This document shows, in pieces, positions 1 through 6,502 of a stretch of 29,002 nucleotides of DNA; position 1 is the stretch's first letter; every line of letters begins with the position of its first letter. Origin of the DNA: VRUE01 sp035997045 (GTDB lineage: Bacteria > Actinomycetota > Thermoleophilia > Solirubrobacterales > 70-9); NCBI GenBank assembly GCA_035997045.1, contig DASYIY010000008.1, positions 1-29,002 on the forward strand, written 5' to 3'. The notes under the pieces were generated by a model. The model was not told the origin of the DNA. It did no database searches and worked only from the letters and a program-made list of their open reading frames with translations. The position numbers and the translations under genes are program-made.

Positions 1-35
1 GCCGTCGGGGTCAGTGCGTTGTGGGCGGCGTTGAC

Positions 36-131
36 GGTCGGGTCCTGCGCGACGTGGGCACGCGAATCAGGTCAGGTCCGGAAGGAAGCAGCCTTAAGCG
101 GATGCCGCGGGTGCCGCAGGAGAGCCCGGCT
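36..131 (+). ncRNA. ffs: Signal recognition particle 4.5S RNA (small bacterial type)
   Basis: The near-invariant SRP domain IV core GGTCAGGTCCGGAAGGAAGC occurs at 70-89, followed by AGCC. The flanks fold back as expected for the long hairpin: CCTGCG (44-49) pairs with CGCAGG (115-120), GGG (40-42) with CCC (125-127), and GGCAC (57-61) with GTGCC (111-115). The RNA binds Ffh and forms the particle that targets nascent membrane proteins. Ends are estimated from the pairing and may be off by 10-15 nt. In many bacteria ffs sits directly before dnaX; here dnaX starts only at 6503, with unrelated genes between. Confidence 0.93.
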
Positions 132-173
132 CGAGCCAATCGCGACGGACACGCCCGGTGACTTCGTTTCGGA

Positions 174-198
174 GGACGGGGCGCACGGTCCATTTTTT
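174..198 (+). terminator. Weak candidate terminator after ffs
   Basis: A short stem GGAC (174-177) / GTCC (188-191) is followed by A and a run of six T at 193-198 on the + strand, about 45 nt past the SRP RNA. The stem is only 4 bp with a 10-nt loop, so the T-tract is the main evidence. It lies just past the stop codon of the convergent gene at 203. Confidence 0.3.
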
Positions 199-202
199 CA
201 CC

Positions 203-835
203 TCAGCTGGCCACCGCCGACTCGCTGGCGGGTAGGCCGAGCTGCTCAACTGCGTCCTCGAATGCGGTAAAGACTTTCTTGGTCGCCTTGGTGAATTTCA
301 TGTGCCCGATGGTTCGGACCTCTGTCCAGTATGGACCGACGATTTTGTCGGAGGGGCTTCCGTAGACCTCAAGCACACCCGAGCCAAAACGAATGATTGG
401 CTGACTATCGCTGGCCGACTTGGATGGGAACCTGCGAAACGTGTAGTGGACGGCCGGCGATCTCAGGTCGGTCTTTCCCCACCGACTAGTAATCGTATGG
501 GAGCGGCCACGTGCAGTCAGCAGTGAGACAGAGACTCTCGTCAGTGTTTGCGTGATCACCAGGAAGCCAGGGATCGGGGCTTTTTGCTTGCTTGATTCCA
601 CCCAGCCCATCCAGGTGCCATGAATCACCGGCTGGTGGGGGACCAAGCGGCAGAGGGGCCCCAGGCGGCAGAAGTACCGATCGGTAGCAACGACGACAAC
701 CGTGACCACTGTTACCGCTTGGCCGAACGAGCCAATCCAGTGTGGGTCCACCGCGACGCCGCGAAAGAGTAGGAGAAGAGCCCACACAATTGTGGACAGA
801 CCCACCCAAACAATGATTTGTACGCGCAAGGACAT
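203..835 (-). CDS. Cap15-like two-TM beta-barrel effector (CBASS/Panoptes type)
   Basis: A 210-aa protein. Two hydrophobic helices (about 7-25 and 34-52) are followed by a strand-rich domain (about 70-182) and a short C-terminal helix. The strand-rich part shows the pattern of the SMODS-associated 2TM-beta effector family (Cap15): a first strand with HGTWMGWVES (72-81), then an ITQT/VSVSLLTARGRS stretch (94-112), an RSPAVHYTFRRFP strand pair (125-137) and the late GPYWTEVRTIGHMKF motif (167-181). Known members sit in the inner membrane, bind a cyclic nucleotide in the barrel and damage the membrane during phage infection. No CD-NTase, mCpol or other CBASS gene is adjacent: the left side holds ffs, the right an ABC exporter. 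GC content (about 50-62% in lines I counted) is well below the neighbours (about 70-75%), suggesting transfer. The ATG at 835 is chosen because TM1 follows at once; TATAGAT lies right before it, so the true start could be a few codons inside. Family assignment is from motif memory, not a search. Confidence 0.72.
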   Translation of the reverse strand: MSLRVQIIVWVGLSTIVWALLLLFRGVAVDPHWIGSFGQAVTVVTVVVVATDRYFCRLGPLCRLVPHQPVIHGTWMGWVESSKQKAPIPGFLVITQTLTRVSVSLLTARGRSHTITSRWGKTDLRSPAVHYTFRRFPSKSASDSQPIIRFGSGVLEVYGSPSDKIVGPYWTEVRTIGHMKFTKATKKVFTAFEDAVEQLGLPASESAVAS

Positions 836-917
836 ATCTATACGATTCGAGGCAGCACCCTGTTGCCACTTAGGACTTACTAAACGGTCCGAGTACGTCC
901 TTTTTTTTGCGGCCCTT

Positions 918-1685
918 CTAATCGATTAGGCGGTTGTGCATGCGGCTTACTGCTATGCGCCAGGTGAGGAGGGCGAAGGCGACCAGGAAGGCGAAGCGGG
1001 CTATGTCGACCGCCTCGTAGCCGAAGGCGCCGCCGCGGACCAGTTCGACCAGCTGGTGCAGGGGGTTGAGCTGCGCGACCACCTGAACGCCCTGGGGCAG
1101 GCCTTCGATCGGGAAGAAGGTGCCGGCGACGAGGAAGAGCGGCGTGATGCAGAGTGCGGTGACGTAGTTGAATTGGTCGATCTTGGCCACGGTCGCCGCC
1201 ATCGCCACGCCGAAGCCGGCGAAGCCGAGCGCGGTGACGAAGCAGAAGAGCGGCACCAGCAGCATGCCCCAGGCCGGGTCGAGTCCGAAGCCGATCGTGA
1301 CCAGCAGGGGAACGCAGCCGTAAGTACCGGAGCGCAGCCCGATCCAGAGCATCTCGGCGCTGACCAGCTCCTCGACGTCGACCGGTGCCGCCAAAATCGC
1401 GTCGTAGGTGTTCTGGAAGCGGTGCTTGACGAAGGTGCCGAACATCGCCGGCAGGGCGCTGGAGAAGATCACCGCTGTCGCCACCATGCCGGTGCCGACG
1501 AACTGGATGTAGGGGACGCCGTTGACTTCGTTGACCAGGGTCGCGCTCAGCCCGAGGCCGAAGGCGAGCAGGTAGACGATCGGTTCGAGCACGCTGGAGA
1601 AGGTCGTGCCCTTCCAGTAGGTGCGGAAGTTGGCCAGCTCGCGGCTCATCACGCCGGCGATCGCCGCCGGTTCGAGGCGCCTCAC
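918..1685 (-). CDS. ABC-2 type transporter permease (NodJ/DrrB-like)
   Basis: A 255-aa integral membrane protein with about six hydrophobic segments and the ABC-2 permease pattern: an N-terminal ELANFRTYWKGTTFSSVLEP, a central amphipathic RFQNTYDAILAAPV loop, and a late FLVAGTFFPIEGLP...NPLHQLVELVRG signature typical of NodJ/DrrB-type exporters. It forms the membrane half of the exporter with the ATPase encoded just upstream. Their genes overlap as GTGA (GTG start at 1685, TGA of the ATPase ending at 1682), which indicates translational coupling. The substrate cannot be read from sequence; relatives export lipo-oligosaccharides, polyketides or drugs. An 82-bp AT-richer gap separates its stop from the Cap15-like gene downstream. 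Confidence 0.9.
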   Translation of the reverse strand: MRRLEPAAIAGVMSRELANFRTYWKGTTFSSVLEPIVYLLAFGLGLSATLVNEVNGVPYIQFVGTGMVATAVIFSSALPAMFGTFVKHRFQNTYDAILAAPVDVEELVSAEMLWIGLRSGTYGCVPLLVTIGFGLDPAWGMLLVPLFCFVTALGFAGFGVAMAATVAKIDQFNYVTALCITPLFLVAGTFFPIEGLPQGVQVVAQLNPLHQLVELVRGGAFGYEAVDIARFAFLVAFALLTWRIAVSRMHNRLID

Positions 1686-2572
1686 TCGGCCTCCTCCCCG
1701 GTGAGCAGGACGAAGACGTCCTCGAGCGAGGCGGCGCGGACGACGGCGTCGTCGGGGACGGCGCCGTTGGCGGCGTTCTCGGAGCCGACGATCGCGATCG
1801 CCGGTCCGGCCGCGCGGACCGAGAGCCCGTGCGCCTCGGCTGTCTTGCGCGCCTCGACCAGCCGTTCGGGCGGTCCGTAGACCTCCGCGGTCTGCACGCC
1901 CGCGTGTTCGGAGATCAGCTCGACCGGCTGGCCGCGGCTGATGATCTTCCCCCTGTGCATCACCGCCACCTCGTCGGCCAGGCGCTCGGCCTCCTCGATG
2001 TAGTGGGTCGACATCAGGATCGTTGTGCCGCCCGAGCGCAGCTCGCCGATCAGGGTCCAGAGCTCGGTGCGGATCTGCGGGTCGAGGCCGACCGTGGGCT
2101 CGTCGAGCAGGATCAGCTTCGGTTCGTGGACGAGGCCGCGGGCGAGCAGCAGGCGGCGGCGCATGCCGCCGGAGAGCTCGTCGACGGCATCGCGGCGACG
2201 GTCGCGCAGGCGGGCTAGATCGAGCGCCCGGTCGACCGCCGCGCCGACGTCCGGGACCCGGTAGAGGCGGGCGAATATCGCCAGGTTGTCTTCGACCGTG
2301 ACGTCGACGTCGAGGTTGTCGAGCTGGGGGACGACGCCCATTTCGGCGCGGGCGGCCTTCGAGTCGGCGGGCAGCTCGTGGCCGAGCACGCGCAGCTCGC
2401 CGGAGTCGGGCAGCGCCTGCCCGGTGAGCAGGCGCATCGTCGTCGACTTGCCGGCCCCGTTCGGTCCGAGCAGGCCGAGGCAGATCCCCTCCGGCACCTC
2501 GAGGTCGAGGCCGTCGACCGCCACGATCGGGCCGAAGCGCTTGACCACGCCGCTGAGCTTGATTGCCGCCAT
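1682..2572 (-). CDS. ABC transporter ATP-binding protein (DrrA/NodI-like)
   Basis: A 296-aa ABC ATPase. Walker A GPNGAGKST lies at 36-44, the signature LSGGM at 133-137 and Walker B ILLDEPT with D-loop GLDP at about 154-164; the switch His is in STHYIEEAERLADE. The C-terminal extension of about 75 residues after the nucleotide-binding domain is usual for DrrA/NodI-type export ATPases. It energises the permease encoded downstream, with which it overlaps by 4 nt. The start ATG at 2572 lies 10 nt past the stop of the disrupted channel gene, so all these genes may share a transcript. Confidence 0.92.
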   Translation of the reverse strand: MAAIKLSGVVKRFGPIVAVDGLDLEVPEGICLGLLGPNGAGKSTTMRLLTGQALPDSGELRVLGHELPADSKAARAEMGVVPQLDNLDVDVTVEDNLAIFARLYRVPDVGAAVDRALDLARLRDRRRDAVDELSGGMRRRLLLARGLVHEPKLILLDEPTVGLDPQIRTELWTLIGELRSGGTTILMSTHYIEEAERLADEVAVMHRGKIISRGQPVELISEHAGVQTAEVYGPPERLVEARKTAEAHGLSVRAAGPAIAIVGSENAANGAVPDDAVVRAASLEDVFVLLTGEEAE

Positions 2573-2582
2573 GCGCCGATTC

Positions 2583-4025
2583 TCAACTATCGCCGGGGTC
2601 GGCGGGGGCGAGCTGTCGCTCCAGCTCCGCTCCCAACTGCGGATCGAAGAGGCTGAGGGCGACGCCGGTGGCCACCGTGCTGAGGCCGGAAATCGCCAGC
2701 AGACGGGGGTCGGCGGGCAGGCGCCGCGCCGTGTCCGGCAGCAGCAGCTCGGCGAGGACCGGCGTCTCGGGGCCGACCGTTCGCAATACGTGGAGGACGG
2801 CCAAGGTGGCGCTGGCGTCGGAAGCGCGCGGGTCCCAACCGGCCGGGCTCGGCGTGGTGAGGACGAGGTCGGGAGCCGACTCGGCCAGGCGGTCCCGCGC
2901 TTCGGCCGGGTCGGTGGGGCGGGCGTCGACGAAGCGGATCGAGACGCCGGAGGGTTCGCTGGAGCCGAGGTAGGCGTCGAACGCCTCCTTCGGCGCGATC
3001 ATCGTCAGCTCGAAGCGCTCGCTGCCCAGCTCGGCGAGGTCCTCCATCAGCGCCGGCGCGTTGATCCCGCAGTCGACGATCGTCAGCCGCAGTCGCCTGT
3101 TCTCGGCGGCGGTCGCGGCCCAAGTGGCGTCGACCAGCTTGGCGAAGCCGGCGTTGAGATCGTGCTTGCCGGTCCAGCCCGGCAGCTTCTCCAGCGTTTG
3201 CGGCTCGCTCAGCGCCAGCCGCAGCACGGCGGAGACGGTGCGGTCGCCGACGATCGCATCCCACTCGCGCGGGAACAGCTCCCAGGAGGCATCGACGTTG
3301 CGCCCGCGCCGGAAGAGCAGGCGGACCAGCGGAGTCGCCTGTGCTCCTGCAGGTAGTCGAGCAGGGCGAGTCCGCCCTGGGTGACCTCGACGTCGGCGGC
3401 TTCGGCGACGACCGGGCGCTGGTAGAGGGCATCAGCAGGATCGCGCGAGCCTCCTCTGCGGCCACCAGCTCGAACCCCGAGTCGCCGGCGGTGTCGCCGA
3501 AGACGAGGTCGACGCGGAGGCCGCCAGCGGCCTCCTTCAGTTCCGACCGCAGTTGGCAGCGCGATTCGCGGGCCGATTCGGGGCCAGCACGACGATGCGC
3601 TCGATCTCGGTGCCGACGTGGGCGCCACTGGCCTTTGCGGCGGCCCTCACCGCAACCGGGACGAGATCGAGCCCGCCGATGACCAGCAGGTGGTCGCGGG
3701 CGCGGACCGGCCGGTCGGACTGGCCGAGGCGCTCAAGCGAACTGGCGAAGGACTCGGCGACGAAGGTGAAGAGCAGCCCGACCAGGAGGACGAGGCCGGC
3801 GATGACCTGGAAGAGCCCAATCGCTCGTTGTGCCGCTCCCTCGTCGTCCTGGAGGCTGGAGGGATCGAGGACATGCAGCACGGCCGACCAGAGCGCGCCG
3901 CCGAAGCTGCCGTACTCGTCGAAGGCGAAGTAGGCGAGTGCGGCGCTGCCAAGCAGGACGACCGCCACCGCCGAGAGGAGCAGCACGACGCGTCCCGACG
4001 TGGTCTCGGTCGCGCGTCTCAGCAA
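2583..4025 (-). pseudogene. Disrupted CASTOR/POLLUX-like ion channel
   Basis: Four adjacent pieces in successive frames make one protein of about 481 residues if one base is restored at each of three places: in the G-run at 3580-3583, near 3430-3440 and near 3336-3350. Piece 1 has TM1, a re-entrant region with VLHVLDPSSLQDDEG, and TM2 ending FTFVAESFASSLERLGQS, then a nucleotide-fold start HLLVIGGLDLVP. This is the layout of CASTOR/POLLUX-type channels (pore followed by RCK-like domain). Piece 2 reads ...VDLVFGDTAGDSGFELV, piece 3 RPVVAEAADVEVTQGGLALL, and piece 4 (2583 to about 3336) is the C-terminal regulatory part. None of the pieces has an internal stop. The only usable start is a TTG at 4025, at the edge of a palindrome (4025-4076), so the original 5' end may be lost. 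It could be a true pseudogene or a local run of sequencing deletions. Confidence 0.7.
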
Positions 4026-4076
4026 GGCGTGTCTGAGTTTATGGGGCCATATTGCCCCTTAAGCTCAGACACGCCT
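4025..4076. repeat. 52-bp intergenic palindrome (P1)
   Basis: Arms of 23 nt (4025-4047 and 4054-4076) surround the loop CATATT. The outer 13 bp, AGGCGTGTCTGAG, are perfect; mismatches occur at arm positions 14 and 18; a perfect 5-bp inner stem GGGGC/GCCCC closes the loop. It lies between divergent genes, abutting the TTG start of the broken channel gene and ending 15 nt before the budA start, so it is not a terminator in the normal sense. The arm plan matches the palindrome at 6433-6485. Confidence 0.85.
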
Positions 4077-4091
4077 GGGAGACTGGCGGCT

Positions 4092-4877
4092 GTGCTGGAC
4101 GAGCGCTGGATCAGATCGCTGCACGTGGAGACGCTGCGCGAGGAGGAACTGCATGCGGAGCGGGAGCCGCACGTGCTCTTCCAGGCCTCGACGATCGGGG
4201 CGTTGCTCGAGGGTGCCTACGACGGCGACCTCAGCTTCGCCGAGCTGGCCGAGCACGGCGATCTCGGCCTGGGGACGCTGAACGGGCTGGACGGCGAGAT
4301 GATCGCGCTCGATGGGAGCTTCTACCGAGCCGACGTCGACGGGACGGTGGGCGAGGTCGAAGGCACGGAGCGGACGCCCTTTGCCGTGGTGACGCGCTTC
4401 GAGCCGGCGGTCGACCTGGAGATCGAGGGGCCATTCGATCATGAAACTTTGCTGGCGCGACTCGACGACCTGATCCCGGCCGGTGCTGCCTCCTGCGCGA
4501 TCCGAATAGACGGGCGCTTCGAGCTGGTCCGCGCTCGCTCGGTCCCCCGCCAGAGCCCGCCCTACCGGGCGCTGACCGAGGTCGTGGCGGAGCAGCACGT
4601 CTTCGAGCTGGCCGAGGTCGAGGGGTCGATGCTTGGCTTCCGCTTCCCCGACTACGTCGAGGGAATCGAGGTCAGCGGCTACCACCTGCACTTCATCAGC
4701 GAGGACCGCAGGCGCGGCGGACACGTGCTCGGCTCACGCACCGATGGGATGCTGCGCGTCCGCCTCGATCCCTCCTGCGACCTTCACGTCGAGCTGCCGC
4801 CGGGGATCGAGCTGGCCGATCCGGAGGTCGCCGCCGGGACCCGTGCCGCGGTTGAGCTGGTCGAGCGCGGCAGCTGA
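4092..4877 (+). CDS. budA: Alpha-acetolactate decarboxylase
   Basis: A 261-aa protein matching acetolactate decarboxylase over its length. The family motif is clear: LFQASTIGALLEGAYDGD, then HGDLGLGTLNGLDGEMIALDG, with the metal-ligand histidines in the late segment YHLHFISEDRRRGGHVL. The enzyme converts (S)-2-acetolactate to (R)-acetoin and CO2 (EC 4.1.1.5), draining acetolactate from the branched-chain pathway. The open frame runs much further upstream, but family similarity starts near VLDERWIRSLHV. The GTG at 4092 has GGGAG 10 nt before it and gives the usual length. No acetolactate synthase or butanediol dehydrogenase is next to it, so it stands alone. It is divergent from the broken channel gene, with palindrome P1 between. 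Confidence 0.93.
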   Translation: MLDERWIRSLHVETLREEELHAEREPHVLFQASTIGALLEGAYDGDLSFAELAEHGDLGLGTLNGLDGEMIALDGSFYRADVDGTVGEVEGTERTPFAVVTRFEPAVDLEIEGPFDHETLLARLDDLIPAGAASCAIRIDGRFELVRARSVPRQSPPYRALTEVVAEQHVFELAEVEGSMLGFRFPDYVEGIEVSGYHLHFISEDRRRGGHVLGSRTDGMLRVRLDPSCDLHVELPPGIELADPEVAAGTRAAVELVERGS

Positions 4878-4882
4878 AGTTC

Positions 4883-6412
4883 CTAGCAGCGTCGGTATAG
4901 GAGCCAGGAGTCGTTGGCGGCCACCCGGTGGAAGCCGTGCGGCACGGTTGTCTTGAGGCGGGTCGGGTCGTTGGGATCGAGGATGAAGTTGTGGATGACG
5001 AAAGAGCTGGCAGGGTCAAGGAAGTAGCCGCGGCGGGGGATGCCTTCCTCACTGGCGCTGATGATCGCCGTCGGCTTTACTTCAAGCCCGAAGGCGAGGC
5101 GTGGGATGGCGCGGTGGTTGGGGACGGCGATCGGGCCGCATAGAGGCTTGCTGAAGGCACCCGCGTCGACGAGGTCGCTGAGGTCGCGCTCGATCGTGCC
5201 CTGGTCGGTGAGGTCGCTCTTCACGGTCGAGTCGAGGTCCCACTGGTTCGGCAGCCAGAGCACGAACATCGCCGCGATCAGGCCGGCGAAGACCTGCCAG
5301 CGGCGGCGCCAGGGATGGTCGGACTCGAGCAGGCGCCAGCCGAGCAGGGCGAGGGCGACGAAGATCGCCAGGATCGCGCCGCCGAGCATCGTGTAGCGGG
5401 CGATGATCGCGAGGCCGGCGCTGCCGAGCAGGGCGAAGGCGCCGAGGGCGAGGGCGGCGGCGACTAGACCGAGGGTCGAGCGGCGGCGCAGGAAGGCAAA
5501 TCCCAGGACGAGGCCGCCCAGGGCGCCGACCATTCCCGGCCACTGCATGACTTCGCCGAGGCGGCGAGGGCCGTAGAGGACCAGGTCGATGGGCCCGGTC
5601 TGGCGCTTCAGCGTTTCGACCGTTTCCTGGGTGCCGGTGAAGGAGTAGGTGGGACTGCCGGTCGTGATCCAGTCGAAGAGGGCCCAGATGATCGGGGCGG
5701 CGAGGGCGAGCGCGATTAGGGCAGCGCCCTGGCGGGAGACGAGGAAGCCCCTCGCCCGTCCAATCGCCGGCCTAATTAGACCGGCGATTTGAGTATCCGC
5801 CCGGTCGAGGGGCTTCCTCGTCTCCGTTTCGGGGCTGCCCGGTGGACGCTCGGGATAGAGCGCTAGGTAGGCGAGATAGGCGACGGAGAAAAGCCAAGCC
5901 TCGGGGCGGAGCAGGCCCGCTAGGGCGAGAAGAGCCAGGACGGGCCAGCCGGCGCGGGGGCGTTTGCTCTCTATAACGAGGGCTCCCAGGCAGAGGGCTA
6001 TGTATGGGAGGTCGACATAGGCGCGCAGGCCGTTGGATAGGAAGGGGGCTCGGGTTAGGACGATCAGGGCTGCTATTGCGCCAATCGGCCGGTCGAACCA
6101 GAGGGTTCCCAGGCGGTAGACGAGGTAGCCGACCAGGCCCAAGGAGAGGTAGGCGATGACCATCGTTACGTCGATTGCGCCGTTGCCCAGCGGGGTGGCG
6201 ATCAGTCCGAGGAGGTCGGCTAGCGGGTGCGGGGTGGGGGGTAGCGCGGCGCCGTAGTCGGGGCTGACCCCGTGCGCCAGTTCGCGCCCCCAGACCAGGG
6301 CGTAGATCGTGTCGTAGTTCGGGAAGCCGACCGGGAAGACGATCAGCAGGGCTGCGCCGACGCCCGCCACCCAGGCTAGGGGGATGAGCCAGTTGCGGGC
6401 TCGGGTCGGCAC
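4883..6412 (-). CDS. Polytopic membrane protein, GT-C glycosyltransferase-like
   Basis: A 509-aa protein with about ten hydrophobic segments in the first 370 residues and a soluble C-terminal domain of about 130 residues. An early acidic loop after TM1 (FPNYDTIYALVWGRELAHG) and a following PHPLADLL loop resemble GT-C transferases, which use polyprenyl-phosphate sugars outside the membrane; the family cannot be fixed by eye. Residues about 198-227 are encoded by a 91-bp nested palindrome (5735-5825) and lie in a charged loop between two membrane helices, looking like an insertion that kept the frame. The start is GTG at 6412, with TAGGTT six nt upstream, so the mRNA may be leaderless. It ends 5 bp from the convergent budA stop. 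Confidence 0.7.
   Translation of the reverse strand: MPTRARNWLIPLAWVAGVGAALLIVFPVGFPNYDTIYALVWGRELAHGVSPDYGAALPPTPHPLADLLGLIATPLGNGAIDVTMVIAYLSLGLVGYLVYRLGTLWFDRPIGAIAALIVLTRAPFLSNGLRAYVDLPYIALCLGALVIESKRPRAGWPVLALLALAGLLRPEAWLFSVAYLAYLALYPERPPGSPETETRKPLDRADTQIAGLIRPAIGRARGFLVSRQGAALIALALAAPIIWALFDWITTGSPTYSFTGTQETVETLKRQTGPIDLVLYGPRRLGEVMQWPGMVGALGGLVLGFAFLRRRSTLGLVAAALALGAFALLGSAGLAIIARYTMLGGAILAIFVALALLGWRLLESDHPWRRRWQVFAGLIAAMFVLWLPNQWDLDSTVKSDLTDQGTIERDLSDLVDAGAFSKPLCGPIAVPNHRAIPRLAFGLEVKPTAIISASEEGIPRRGYFLDPASSFVIHNFILDPNDPTRLKTTVPHGFHRVAANDSWLLYRRC
5735..5825. repeat. 91-bp nested palindrome inside a coding sequence (P3)
   Basis: Outer arms of 20 bp, perfect: GGAGACGAGGAAGCCCCTCG at 5735-5754 and its reverse complement at 5806-5825. 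Between them lies a second 28-bp palindrome (5762-5789) with 13 of 14 pairs, half-site AATCGCCGGCCTAA. The whole is read through in frame by the membrane-protein gene on the minus strand. No terminator-like T-tract is present. Confidence 0.88.
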
Positions 6413-6418
6413 CGGCGC

Positions 6419-6424
6419 AACCTA
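6419..6424 (-). promoter_or_regulatory. -10 element of the GT-C-like gene, probably leaderless
   Basis: TAGGTT on the minus strand ends 6 nt before the GTG start at 6412 and no Shine-Dalgarno sequence is seen. The first base of the mRNA would then be at or next to the start codon. Confidence 0.4.
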
Positions 6425-6432
6425 CCGCTGAC

Positions 6433-6485
6433 CGGCGGTGTGGCGACTTACCCGTCTATTTCACGGGAAAGTCGCCACACCGCCG
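6433..6485. repeat. 53-bp intergenic palindrome (P2)
   Basis: Arms of 23 nt (6433-6455 and 6463-6485) around a 7-nt loop CTATTTC. The outer 17 bp, CGGCGGTGTGGCGACTT, are perfect, there is one A/A mismatch at arm position 18, and a 5-bp inner stem CCCGT/ACGGG. It sits between the divergent starts of the membrane protein gene and dnaX and runs into the dnaX promoter, so it could affect transcription of either gene. Confidence 0.88.
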
Positions 6486-6489
6486 CAGA

Positions 6490-6495
6490 TACACT
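6490..6495 (+). promoter_or_regulatory. -10 element of dnaX, probably leaderless
   Basis: TACACT is followed by 7 nt and the GTG start at 6503; there is no Shine-Dalgarno sequence. The -35 region would fall in the right arm of palindrome P2 and has no good match to TTGACA. Confidence 0.45.
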
Positions 6496-6502
6496 GACTG
6501 CG

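Noticed and set aside
901..908. Run of eight T between the Cap15-like gene and the ABC permease as a terminator
   Set aside because: No stem precedes it on the plus strand, and on the minus strand, where both genes are read, it is an A-run.
918..929. Perfect 12-bp palindrome CTAATCGATTAG at the permease stop
   Set aside because: Too short and without spacing typical of an operator; likely chance within the last codons.
936..1880. Long plus-strand open frame of 314 codons
   Set aside because: It is antisense to the ABC permease and ATPase, is full of Glu/Arg/Ala from shadow codons, and has no recognisable domain.
2286..3356. 356-codon plus-strand open frame
   Set aside because: Antisense to the ABC ATPase and the broken channel gene; no domain and no start signals.
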